The notes beneath the pieces were generated by a model. It made no database searches, was not told the origin of the DNA, and worked only from the letters and a program-made list of their open reading frames with translations. From assembly GCA_029582155.1 (NCBI GenBank), contig CM055894.1:35621132-35685131 (forward strand): a DNA stretch of 64,000 bases, in the 5' to 3' direction. The position numbers and the translations under genes were made by a program. How positions within the stretch are numbered: the first letter of the stretch is position 1; every line of letters begins with the position of its first letter. This document shows positions 46,438 to 57,710 of the stretch, one piece after another. Source of the stretch: Panopea generosa. Lineage: Eukaryota; Mollusca; Bivalvia; Adapedonta; Hiatellidae.

Positions 46438-47299
46438 GAATCTTGTTATTGGTACTACACCTGCTATCCTAATATACAACACACTTCCTGCAATGTCTTT
46501 GTTTGGTATTTCCAAAGATTTTGATAACTAATTTTGTTTTATGATAGGGAAATGTTGTCAACAATACTGCAATTGTACCCATATATTTATGGTTGTTTGT
46601 ATATTAACTCTCATTTAGAATTACTTTTGACTTTTGTTGTACAACTATCTCTCCATAGATTTAACAAATGTGGTCCATCGGTGCCACTCCCTCAAATCAA
46701 GACCTACCCGTTCCCCGCCCACCCACCAATTCACTACCCATACGTCAAGTACACCAAAACCAGTAACATCTTCAGTTTCCCCAAAACAGAACACATATGA
46801 ACTTACCAACACCCGCTGATGCATGCGAACTAGACTGTCGATTGGATGGTTTTGACACAATTCTGCGCTATTTTTTTGTTAAAGGGATTATATGTGCAAG
46901 TAACACAAACACGCTGTTTATCCAGACTTTTCCGGTATGCAGTGTGCACAAAATAATGCTTATGTATTGACGTATAACCTTTATTTATTTGAAAGTTATC
47001 AAATTAACAGTAATTGAATATTGGCCAAAACTTTAATACGTCCCGCAAAAAAGTATAGTGCAAAGTTTACCATGAACTCCGTAAACTTCCCGAATAAAAC
47101 CTCGAAAACGAGATCGGGAACGAGTCTTCACAATGTTATTCGATGAGTGATCGGAAACCCGAAAGCGGTTCGTTGAAAACGGCGAATGTAAACAAAAACA
47201 AAAACGTGGCTTCAGAAACCCGATGTTTGTAATAAAGTGGTTATGCAATTAGACACTTTAGACGCGTATATCTCTAAGTTATAAATGTGTCTTCATGTT

Positions 47300-48400
47300 G
47301 CACGTGTGTATTTAGAACAGGGAATTGACGGTATTATGCCAATATAATCCCTTTAAAGTTTTCCCTCTAGGCACAGTGGGTCATATTTCTGCCTCTTTCT
47401 CTCAGAACCATTTATCTTTCTCACAACATAAAGATATAAAAGGGCCCTACATCATTCCACTACTACCCAATTTCGTTTGTAGTCCGTTAGGAGTCAGGCC
47501 TCGTCTGGCAACAGTCATATTCCTTATGAAAACTCACATGTTTCACTTGAAACCTTCAACACAGCTGCATCCTTAGTAGTTCAAGCAGGTCGAAATAGTC
47601 TTGTTGCTAAAGCCGATATAGAAGATGCATTCCGTATAATTCCAATTTCCCCTCTTGATGTTTTCATATGACGGCCATTACTACTTTGACATAATTTCTT
47701 CAGCTCTTCAATGGATTATGCTAAACAAATTTTCCAACATAAAAGTTTCCCATATTTTTGACGACTTCATTTTCGTTGGGGAATGTAATACCAATAGTTG
47801 TCACAAGGCACTTCTATGTTTCTTTCAACTATGTGATGCCGTAAAAGTATCAATTAAAAGAGAAAAAAAAACGTCCTTGCACAAAAGTCACTGTTCATGG
47901 GGTTGATATTGACACTACTTCACTGACAGCTACCTACCTGATGACAAAGTTTGAGGCTTCTTTGGACCCAAGTTAAGAAAATGAAAAAAAGTTCGCCTAC
48001 GTCAGCTTCAAAGCCTTCTAGGCCATCCTAATTTTGCATGCAATGTCGTCAAACCGGGGAGGTGTTTCTTACGTAGGTTATACGACTTGACTATAGGGAA
48101 AACAAACCCAAACCATTTAATAAAGCTTACAAAAGATGCATGTGCTGACTTGGCACTTTGGTCAACATTCTTAAGAAATTATAATGTGTGTTCTCTTTTG
48201 ACGGGTGATCGTTTCATCCCGTCAGTCACATCCAACCTCCATACTGATGCTGCAAGCACAAAGGGATTTGCTTGCGTTTGCTCCAATTTGTGGGATTACG
48301 GAGCTTTCTCACGTTACACATTAATCTTCTGAAATGATTCCCTATTGTTGTAGCTGTTTGTAGCCTATTTGGACATAAATATTTTTCATTTGTGATAACT
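47300..48400 (+). pseudogene. Ngaro/DIRS-type reverse transcriptase and RNase H, decayed
   Basis: The RT begins with VQAGRNSLVAKADIEDAFRI (about 47580-47640), FSYDGHYYFD, then SALQWIMLNKF and the catalytic HIFDDFIFVG motif (about 47752-47781). The stretch between YYFD and SALQWI is shorter than in typical relatives, suggesting a deletion of roughly 20 residues. After a frame shift comes a thumb-like part with HLIKLTKDACADLALWSTFL (about 48117), then the RNase H start SNLHTDAASTKGFACV (about 48230-48277). The two Asp of the RT motif are kept. Order and motifs are those of DIRS-clade polymerases, not Gypsy. It is not intact. Confidence 0.75.
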
Positions 48401-48559
48401 TCTGCATAGTTCATTGCATAAATAAGCAACCCTCCAAACACCCATTTATTATGAAGCTTCTTAGAATGATTGTACTCCACGGTTTGGCGCACAATTTCTG
48501 TTTCGCTCTAAACATATTCCGTCAGCGAAAAATGTTTTATGTGATAAGCTTTCTCGCTT

Positions 48560-49435
48560 GCAGGTGACAGAGCTCGCACCATATTTGGCCAAGGTAACGG
48601 AAACAATCCCTACAGACACCTTGCTTCTGTGACAACCGAACTTTTGCAATCTTCAATGGCGTCAAACACACACAAGACATATCGGCGGTTCTGGCAGCGC
48701 TTTGTATTCTTTTTATTGACAAACTGTCCGCATCTACAATACCCAGTCACTTATCATCTATAGCTTTCATGCATCAACTATCTGGTCATTCCAACCCTAC
48801 TGATTCTACATTAATACAGCGTATGCTCACAGGCTGCAAAAAGTCGCACCCATCAACAGATGACCGGTTACTTATACTCCCACAATTGTTACATAAGCTT
48901 TGTAATGGTTGTACTGATATATTTGACCCTTACACAAAAGTATTATGTCATACATTATTTTTGATATTCTTTCATGATTTTTATTTTAATAGAGGAACTC
49001 CTCCCAGCTCGTAAACTATGTAGGTCAAGGGTGGTTCAATCGAGCGATGTTGATATAGTTGTATCAGTTGCCAGTACAACTTTAAGACATTCGAAAACCC
49101 AGACAGGTTCTATGCCGATACAAATCATTATTGCCGCAACCAATACACCTTTTCTGCCCAGCTATGAGCTTAAAGAATTATCTTCACTTACGAGGTACCT
49201 CTATCGGCCCACTGTTTGTAAACAGTTCCGTCCAACCAGTATCGCTCAACTATTTCCGCGTTTGAGAGATACTTTCATATTTTCAAAAGTATCGACAGAC
49301 CACTACAAACCCAACAGTTTCAGAATAGGTGCATATACAAATGCGATCATGCAGGGAATCCCTGAATCACGAGTGATGCAAATGGGCAGATGGAGGTCAC
49401 ATGTTTCCGCCGTTATGTACGGTTACCAGTCATAA
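48560..49435 (+). pseudogene. Tyrosine recombinase of the Ngaro-like element, decayed
   Basis: Pieces in order: LQVTELAPYLAKVTETIPTD (48559-48618), STLIQRMLTGCKKSHPSTDD and LPQLLHKLCN in the core-binding/catalytic junction, LRHSKTQTGSMPIQI (about 49086), FRPTSIAQLFPRLRD, NSFRIGAYTNAIMQGIPESR and VMQMGRWRSHVSAVMYGY near the end (49417-49435). The last two blocks are the box II pattern HxLRIG...G.....MGRW.S.....Y of DIRS/Ngaro recombinases. The His of HxxR is Asn here (NSFR), while the Arg and terminal Tyr remain. Stops and frame shifts break the frame near 48700, 48830 and 49010. In an active element it would integrate the circular DNA intermediate. Confidence 0.75.
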
Positions 49436-50048
49436 TAAATTCTCCACTAAAGTCATTCATTACTCAAAGTATTAGAGACAACATAACAACATATTGTCAC
49501 ATTGGGGTGTGTTGATCGATATAGTGTTTGTATATTACCACCTACTACAGTAGTATACAGGCACATTAGGGTGTTTGCCTCTGTGTATTTCTGTTTGTTT
49601 TATTATTCTTTACATTTGTATGACAAAATAATTTTATTACTTTATCGTATTTTATATATAATGTTCTTTTTTTGTTGTTGTTGTTCACATTAGGAAATGT
49701 CAAAACAATTTGACTTCTTAAAATACGTTCTTTGACTAATGGGGTTCTTTATGTGCATGTTCATTACAACAACTTGATGACGTGTAGCCCACAACATTGT
49801 TATTTTTCAACGTATTGACATAGATGCCTACTCAAATTGTTGTATGTTTTGTTGGATATTTTAACAATTCCAAACTGTTTGATACAAATTGTTCTGATAT
49901 GATTCCTTTAACAATTACTGTTTTCTTATTTGATTCAACATCATCCTAGATATGTATAGTCACTCATTGGGGTGTTTGTGATTTTTCCTTTTTGCTAATT
50001 TTCCTGGCAATGCCATGTGGTATTCTCTTTGATTGGATATTGTTTGAT
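49436..50048 (+). other. 3' non-coding region of the Ngaro-like element
   Basis: T-rich, no gene seen. Precedes the first long direct repeat. Confidence 0.4.
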
Positions 50049-50243
50049 GGCACAAACTTTTGTTAAAATTGAACACATTTTGTTCTTTGGTTTGTATTAA
50101 ACACACAATATTCAGTGTGTCATCACTGTTAAACACACAATCATGTGCATTGCTGTTTTTAAATTATTTTCCTTAAATAAATCGTCTGTCCCAAACGGGT
50201 AAAAAAAACAACTTGTTACCGGTGTATATTTTTGAGAACAAAT
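50049..50243 (+). repeat. Long direct repeat, copy 1 (probable Ngaro B1)
   Basis: GGCACAAACTTTTGTTAAAA, ATTCAGTGTGTCATCACTG, TTCCTTAAATAAATCGTCTG, CCCAAACGG, ACCGGTGTATATTTTTGAGA. The same order recurs at 50929-51174. Confidence 0.85.
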
Positions 50244-50928
50244 TAAAACAGTAATTTGTATTGTGCAACTAATATAAATTTGTTTATATTTGTGAACATT
50301 ACTGATCTAACTTTATATTACAATTTTTATATGCATTCTTATTTCTAATAATGTTAATTGACCATGTATCTTTGGAAAAATCATCTTATAAATATATAAG
50401 GCAGATTACATAGGCGAATCACGTGAACAGCATATACGTGTTCAAGTTTATCTATAACAACCTCGAGGTACACTGACCACTCTGCGATAAGTATACACAT
50501 GTAACTCATTATATCCAGTTTATCTTTCGTTTCTATGTAATGTGTCAGCTATTTTTACATTAATTTTATTTGTATACTTCATTTTTGACATATATTTTTC
50601 ACGATTTTTCTAATGAGGGCTTTTATGAAGATAGACCTCGTCAAAATTAGACCTCCCTCTTCAAATCAACTACTCATTTTTTCAGTTTTGTTTTGCTGTT
50701 AGTTTAAACTGTTCAACATTGCAGTGTGAAGCAAACATTTGTACACGATATGCCTTAATGTCTGTTTATCTACATATTTTGGTGTACATTTTGCTTTTAT
50801 TTTATAATGAAGTGGAAAAGATTTTCACTTTATTTTCACATATATTGCTAATACATTTTCAGTTGGTGGTTTACCTATCCAACTTTGTGTCGGCACTGTT
50901 CTGTTTTTCAGCACACTAAATTCTACGT

Positions 50929-51174
50929 GGCACAAACTTTTGTTAAACTTGAACACATTTTTTTTTATGAATTATTCAGTATGTCATCGCTGTTTGAAAT
51001 TAAACGCACACTCATGTGCATTGTTGTTTTTAGATTGTTTTCCTTAAATAAATCGTCTGACCCAAACGGATCGGACATGTTTCAATCTTATATTTTCTTC
51101 AGTTATACTTTGCCAACACAAATGAACAAAGAGAAAAAAAACTTTTTACCGGTGTATAATTTTGAGAACAAATA
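50929..51174 (+). repeat. Long direct repeat, copy 2 (probable Ngaro B2)
   Basis: GGCACAAACTTTTGTTAAAC, ATTCAGTATGTCATCGCTG, TTCCTTAAATAAATCGTCTG, ACCGGTGTATAATTTTGAGA. Copy 2 has an insertion of about 50 bases relative to copy 1 between the CCCAAACGG block and the ACCGG block. The spacing between copies is about 880 bp. Confidence 0.85.
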
Positions 51175-51234
51175 TAAATGGGATTATTGTTACACTCAGT
51201 TAAATATATTTCCTTTAACATAATTACATATGAA

Positions 51235-51400
51235 AGCCTCTCTGGCCGAGTGGTCTAAGACACTGTCGGCTAATGAACACTTACTTCTCACTACTGAAGT
51301 CTTGGGTTCGTGTCCCTCTTGGTCAAAATAATTAAGTTGGCAAGTTGCTTGCAGAATTAAGGTTGCTCTACTCAGTAATTCACCTAATTTTGTTTGTATT
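51235..51400 (+). repeat. tRNA(Leu/Ser)-derived SINE, family B-related
   Basis: GAAAGCCTCTCTGGCCGAGT begins the head, then GTGGTCTAAGACACTGTCGG, ACTTCTCACTACTGAAG and CTTGGGTTCGTGTCCCTC (box B-like). The tail keeps the AAGTTGGCAAGTT and GGTTGCTCTACTCAG blocks in a shortened form. It diverges more than the other two copies. Confidence 0.6.
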
Positions 51401-51440
51401 TTTCCAATTTTTGAATAGAAAGAGCCTATTTAAAACATAC

Positions 51441-52200
51441 AACAAGAGGCCCAAGAGGGTTTGAATCGCTCTAATGACAACAAGTGAATCGATGAACATT
51501 TTTTGAAATTTCCTCTTCCACAAATCTTTTAGCAGACCATCATTCAATGATACACATACAATATCAAAGTTCTAGACCCTGATCTTTCAGAGAAAAATGT
51601 TTTTAAAGTTTCGCTTAAAGTGTGCGTATAAGCCCTGTGACGGGGCATTTGTAGTTAATCACGCTGGTTTAAGACCATGTCCGTGATCTTGTGCAAGTTT
51701 GGTTTCAGATTCGATAAAAAATGGTGGTGTAATTGCGTCTAAAACAAATTAAAACTATGTAAAGCAGTGACCTATGTAAAGCTGTGGCGGCCCATCATTT
51801 TACACCAGGGACCCATTTCAACAAAACTTAAAATGTATTTTTAAATTTTGCCTAAATTTGTTTGTATGCCATGTAGCGAGGGCAGTTGTGGGCGAATTGC
51901 GCTGGTTCAAACACTTGTCCTGAATCTTGTGGGTATATAACTGCTGTGCAAGTTTGGTTAAGCTTCAATGAAAAATGGTGGTGTTATTGTGTTTACAATT
52001 TCCCTATATAAAACTAGGTAACTGTGCAAGTTTGGTGAAGACTCGATTAAAATCGCTATCGCGTCTTCAACATTTCCCCTATATAACTATGTAAAGCAGT
52101 GACCCGTGTGGTGACCCTAAGAAACCTTTAAATGACCCAGACTCATCTGAACAATACACCAGATCTTAAAGACATCACTGGTAAATTTTGTTCTCTTTGG
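51441..52200 (+). repeat. 5' part of a dispersed AAGAGGCCCAAGAGGG repeat
   Basis: Starts ACAAGAGGCCCAAGAGGGTT and contains three modules of GTGCAAGTTTGGTxxAGxxT with ATGGTGGTGT at about 51693, 51948 and 52025, plus the recurring TATGTAAAGCAGTGACC. I recall this start (caagaggccc...gaatcgctc) from bivalve genomes as an abundant repeat; unverified. Confidence 0.45.
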
Positions 52201-52289
52201 TAGATTTTGGTAAAAACACACAATTCTTTGAGCTGACAAGTATAATGTTGCGGCCCCAATTACAAGGTTTACAGTTGATGACACACCAT

Positions 52290-52718
52290 TCATGTAATTG
52301 TTGTAAAGTGAACAAATTCAAGTTTGACCAATTCTACAGCCAGCGTGGTTCCGGCTAAGAAGAGAATCACTGTCGATATCTGCAGAGGGGTAGGAATCCT
52401 CATAAAGGGTGCCCTGTTCATTTTATAATTTTTAGTCATGTTCATCATTGTGGTTAAAATACCAACCCCTGTGTGGTTCCAGGGAGCCATATGAATGATG
52501 GTAAAGATAGAATCACTGTGGCCGCTGCATGTCGTACAAAGTAACAATTTGAATAATACTACAGGATTTGCAGAACTCTGCAGTTCTGCAGGTATCACGG
52601 TTCTAGGTTCATTTTGTATATTCAATTGTTGGTGTATCTTTTTAATCTGTATGTTGATTTGTTCTTTTTTTTTTGGACATGTAGAGTGAACCTGGAATCT
52701 TCTTTCCACTATTTCCAT
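52290..52718 (-). pseudogene. Weak similarity to a sideroflexin C-terminal region (uncertain)
   Basis: A 142-codon minus-strand open frame contains TMMNMTKNYKMNRAPFMRIP then TPLQISTVILFLAGTTLA. The order MN..K......P.M..PLQ..........T..A loosely follows the end of sideroflexins (MN.MEK..FL.R.PW..APLQ...VG). The resemblance is short and there is no splice or neighbour support. It may be chance or a decayed retrocopy. The first 60 residues are not recognisable. Confidence 0.2.
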
Positions 52719-53049
52719 AAACTGCAGTGATGTCTTTAAAGTGGTTAAAATTACTTCTAAAATAGACTTGAAAAAGAATATTTACTGTTTTCGCATCATG
52801 AGTGTTCATATATTAAAATCATTGTCACCTTAATGGGCCCTAGTTCGCTTATTTGAATTAATATGAAACCGTCATTCATGAGCACTTAGCTCATAGGTAT
52901 CGAGATGAAGATTTTTGATATTTCATTTTTTTTAACAACGCTTGCCATTCATAGATATTAAAATTTACATCAACGGTTTTGTCTTCGTTGTTATGACTTA
53001 ACAATACTCCAGATCCCAAAATGTTTAAAAATGAGATACAAAAAAAAGA
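52719..53049. other. Non-coding stretch before the minisatellite
   Basis: Nothing seen. Confidence 0.4.
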
Positions 53050-56000
53050 CTTCTATTCTTGTCTTCCCATAACATTTCCGTGTAAAAATGTACCGTTACC
53101 GTACCTAGCCCCTTCTGTTTCTGTCTTCCCATAGCATTTCCGTGTAAAAATGTCCCGTAACCGTACCTAGCCCCTTCTGTTTCTGTCTTCCCATAACATT
53201 TCCGTGTAAAAATGTCCCGTTATCGTACCTAGCCCCTTCTGTTTCTGTCTTCCCATAACATTTCCGTGTAAAAATGTCCCGTTACCGTATCTAGCTTCTT
53301 CTGTTTCTGTCTTCCCATAGCATTTCCGTGTAAAAATGTCCCGTTACAGTACCTAGCCCCTTCTGTTTCTATCTTCTCATAGCATTTCCGGGTAAAAATG
53401 TCCCGTGACCGTAACTAGCCCCTTCTGTTTTTGTCTTCCCATAGCATTTCCTTGTAAAAATGTTCCGTTACCGTACCTAACGGCTTCAATTCTTGTCTTC
53501 CCATAACATTTCCGTGTAAAAATATCCCGTTACCGTACCCAGACCGTTCTTTTCTTGTCTTCCCATAGCATTTACGTGTAAAAATGTCCCGTTACCGTAC
53601 AAAGCCCCTTCTAGTCCTGTCTTCACCTAGCATTTCCGAGGAAAAATGTCCCGTTACTGTACCTAGCCCCTTCTATTCCTGTCTTCCCATAGTATTTCCG
53701 TGGAAAAATGTCCCGTTACCGTACCTAGCCCCTTCTTGTCCTGTCTTCACATATCATTTCCGTGGAAAAATGTCCCGTTACCGTACTAAGCCCCTTCTAG
53801 TCCTGTCTTCCCGTAGCATTTCCGTCGAAAAATGTCCCGTTACTGTACCTAGCCCCTTCTATTCCTGTCTTCCCATAGTATTTCCGTGGAAAAATGTCCC
53901 GTTACCGTACTAAGCCCCTTCTAGTCCTGTCTTCCCATAGCATTTCCGTCGAAAAATGTCCCGTCACTGTACCTAGCCCCTTCTATTCCTGTCTTCCCAT
54001 AGTATTTCCGTGGAAAAATGTCCCGTTACCGTACCAAGCCCCTTCTAGTCCTGTCTTCACATATCATTTCCGTGGAAAAATGTCCCGTTACCGTACTAAG
54101 CCCCTTCTAGTTCTGTCTTCCCATAGCATTTTCGTGGAAAAATGTCCCGTAACTGTACCTAGCCCCATCTATTCCTATCTTCCCATAGTATTTCCGTGGA
54201 AAAATGTCTCGTTACCGTACCCAGCCCCTTCTAGTCCTGTCTTCACATATCATTTCCGTGGAAAAATGTCCCGTTACCGTACTAAGCCCCTTCTAGTCCT
54301 GTCTTCCCATAGCATTTCCGAGTAAAAATATCCCGTTACCGTACCTAGCCACTTCCAGTCCTGTCTTCACATAGCATTTCCGTCGGAAAATGTCCCGTTA
54401 CCGTACCTAGCCCCTTCTAGTCCTGTTTTCCCATAGCATTTCCGTGTAAAAATGTCCCGTTAACGTACCTAGCCCATTCTGTTTCTCTCTTCACTAAGCA
54501 TTGCCGTGTAAAAATGTCCCGTTACCGTTCGTAGCCACTTCCAGCCCTGTCTTCATATAGCATTTCCGTGGAAAAAAAACCGTTACCGTTCCCAGCCCCT
54601 TGTAGTCCTGTCTTCCCACAGCATTTCCGTGTAAAAATGTCCCGATACCGTACCTAGACCCTTCTGTTTATGTCTTCCCATAGCATTTCAACGTAAAAAT
54701 GTCCCGTTACCGTACCTAGCCCCTTCTAGTCCTGTCTTTCCATAGCATTTCCTTGTAAAAATGTCCCGTTACCATACCTAGACCCTTCTGTTTCTGTCTT
54801 CCCATAGCATTTCCATGTAAAAATGTCCCGTTACCGTACCTAGCCCCTTCTAGACCTGTCTTTCCATAGCATTTCCGTGTAAAAATGTTCCGTTACCGTG
54901 CCTAACCCCTTCTGTTTCTGTCTTCACAAAGCATTGCCGTGTAAAAATGTCCCGATACCGTACTAAGCCCCTTCTAGTCTTGTCTTCCCATAGCATTTCC
55001 GTGTAAAAATGTCCCGTTACCGAACCTAACCCCTTCTAGTCCTCTCTTCCTATAGCATTTCCGTGTAATAAATGTCCCGTTACCGTACCTACCCACTTCC
55101 AGTCCTGTCTTCACATAGCATTTCCGTGGAAAAATGTTCCGTTACCGTATCTAGCCCCTTCCAGTCCTGTATTCCCATAGCATTTCCTTGTAAAAATGTC
55201 CCGTTACCGTACCTAGCCCCTTCTGTTTCTGTCTCCCTATATCATTTCCGTGTAAAAATGTCCCGTTACCGTACCTAGCCCCTTCTGTTTCTGTCTTCCT
55301 ATAGCATTTCCGTGTAAAATTGTCCCGTTACCGTACCCAGCCCCTTCTAGTCCTGTCTTCACATAGTATTTCCGTGTAAAAATGTCCCGTTACCGTGCCT
55401 AACCCCTTTTAGTCCTGTCTTCCGATAGCATTTCCGTGTAAAAATGTCCCGTTACCGTACCTAGCCCCTTCTGTTTCTGTCTTCCTATAGCATTTCCGTG
55501 TAAAAATGTCCCGTTACCGTACCTAGTCCCTTCAATTCCTGTCTTCACATAGCATTTCCGTGTAAACATGTCCCGTTACCGTTCCTAGCCCCTTTTATTC
55601 CTGTCTTCCCATTGCGTTTCCGTTTAAAAATGTCCCGTTACCGTACCCAGACTCTTTTATTTCTGTCTTCCCATAGCATTTCCGTGTAAAATTGTCCCGT
55701 TACGGTACTTAACCCCTTCTAGTCCTGTCTTCACATAGGATTTCCGTGTAAAAAAAGTCCCGTTACCGTGCCTAACCCCTTCTAGTCCTGTCTTCATATA
55801 GCATTTCCGTGGAAAAATGTCCTGTTACCGTACCTAGCCCCTTTTATTCCTGTCTTCCCATAGCAGTTCCGTTGAAAAATGTCCCGTTACCGTACCTAGC
55901 CCCTCCTTGTCCTGTCTTCACATAGCATTTCCGGGTAAAAATGTCCTGTTACCGTACCTAGCCCCTTTTAGTCATGTCTTCCTATAGCATTTCTGTGTAA

Positions 56001-57710
56001 ATATGTCCCGTTACCGTACCTAGCCCCTTTTATTCCTGTCTTCACATAGCATATCCGTGTAAAAATGTCCCGTAACCGTACCTAGCCCCTTTTATTCCTG
56101 TCTTCTCATTGCGTTTCCTTGTAAAAATGTCCCGTTACCGTACCCAGCCCCTTCTATTCCTGTCTTCCCATAGCATTTCCGTGTAAAAATGTCCCGTAAC
56201 CGTACCTAGCCCCTTTTATTCCTGTCTTCTCATTGCGTTTCCTTGTAAAAATGTCCCGTTACCGTACCCAGCCCCTTCTATTCCTGTCTTCCCATAGCAT
56301 TTCCGTGTAAAAATGTCCCGTTACCGTACCCAGCCCCTTCTATTCCTGTCTTCCCATAGCATTTCCGTGTAAAAATGTCCCATTAACATACCTAACCCCT
56401 TCTATTTTTGTCTTGACATAGCATTTCCGTGGAAAAATGTTCCGTTACCGTACCTAGCCCCTTCTATTTCTGTCTTCCCATTGCGTTTACGTGTAAAAAT
56501 GTCCCGTTATCGTACCCAGCCCCTTCTAATCCTGTCTTCCCATAGCATTTCCGTGTAAAAATGTCCCGTTACCGTACCTAGCCCCTTCTATTCCTGTCTT
56601 CCCATTGCGTTTCCGTGTAAATATGTCCCGTTACTGTACCCAGCCCATTCTTTTCCTGTCTTCCCATAGCATTTCCCTGTAAAAATGTCCCATTACCGTA
56701 CCTAGCCCCTTCTGTTTCTGTATTCCTATAGCATTTCCATGTAAAATTGTCCCGTTACCGTACCCAGCCCCTGCTAGTCCTGTCTTCACATAGCATTTCA
56801 TTGGAAAAATATCCCGTTACCGTACCTAGCCCCTTCTATTCCTGTTTTCCCACAGCATTTCTGTGGAAAAATGTCCCGTTACCGTACCCAGCCCCTTCTA
56901 GCCCTGTCTTTACATAGCATTTCCGTGGAAAAATGTCCCGTTACCGTACCCAGCCCCTTTTGGTCCTGTCTTCACATAGCATTTCCGTGGAAAAATGTCC
57001 CGTTACCGTACCTAGCCCCTTCTAGCCCCTCTTCCCATAGCATTTCCGTGTAAAAATGTCCCGTTACCGTACTAAGCCCCTTCTAGTCCTGTCTTCACAT
57101 AGCATTTCCGTAGATAAATGTCCCGTTACTGTACCTAGCCCCTATAAGTCCTGTCTTCACATAGCATTTCCGTGTAAAAATGTCCCGTTACCGTACCCAG
57201 ACTCTTCTGGTCCTGTCTTCACATAGCATTTCCGTGGAAAAATGTCCCGTTACCGTACCAAGCCCCTTCTAGTCCTGTCTTCACAAAGCATTTCCGTGGA
57301 TAAATGTCCCGTTACCGTACCTAGCCCCTATTAGTCCTGTCTTCACATAGCATTTCCGTGTAAAAATGTCCCGTTACCGTACCTAGGCTCTTCTAGTCCT
57401 GTCTTCACATAGCATTTCCGTGGATAAATGTCCCGTTACCGTACCTAGCCCCTATAAGTCCTGTCTTCACATAGCATTTCCGTGTAAAAATGTCCCGTTA
57501 CCGTACCTAGGCTCTTCTAGTCCTGTCTTCACATAGCATTTTCGTGGATAAATGTCCCGTTACCGTACCTAGCCCCTATTAGTCCTGTCTTCACATAGCA
57601 TTTCCGTGTAAAAATGTCCCGTTACCGTACCTAGGCTCTTCTAGTCCTGTCTTCCTATAGCATTTCCGTGTACAAATATCCCGTTACCGTACAAAGCCCA
57701 TTCTGTTGAT
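53050..57710 (+). repeat. 62-bp minisatellite, about 75 copies
   Basis: The unit runs GTTACCGTACCTAGCCCCTT, then CTGTTTCTGTCTTCCCATAG, then CATTTCCGTGTAAAAATGTC, then CC, making 62 bp. Subtypes differ in TGTTTC versus AGTCCT, CCCAT versus CACAT and GTGTAAAAA versus GTGGAAAAA. Because 62 is not a multiple of 3, each unit is read in a different frame, which yields open frames of up to 143 codons (53894-54325) with periodic PVTVPSP and SRYRT. These are not genes. In 57240-57660 a 124-bp dimer (TAGCCCCTATxAG alternating with TAGGCTCTTCTAG) is repeated about three times; in 53700-54330 markers recur at 186 and 310 bp. Confidence 0.97.

Larger units (their letters stand above)
45940..51175 (+). mobile_element. 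Ngaro/DIRS-like tyrosine-recombinase retrotransposon, degenerate
   Basis: In order: an SGNH-type hydrolase relic, a reverse transcriptase, an RNase H fragment, a tyrosine recombinase, a non-coding 3' region, and a pair of long direct repeats (50049-50243 and 50929-51174). This gene set and the direct rather than LTR-type repeats match Ngaro-type elements. Every coding part has stops or frameshifts. The left boundary is undefined; the matching 5' repeat was not found in 44703-45940. Confidence 0.7.

Noticed and set aside
53584-57053. Repetitive open frames with SRYRT and PVTVPSP units
   Set aside because: The 62-bp unit shifts frame every copy. Neither start, composition nor flanks support a protein, and many units elsewhere in the array carry stops.
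53050-57710. Possible CRISPR-like array
   Set aside because: Adjacent units have no unique spacers. The repeat is contiguous and the DNA is animal, so it is a minisatellite.
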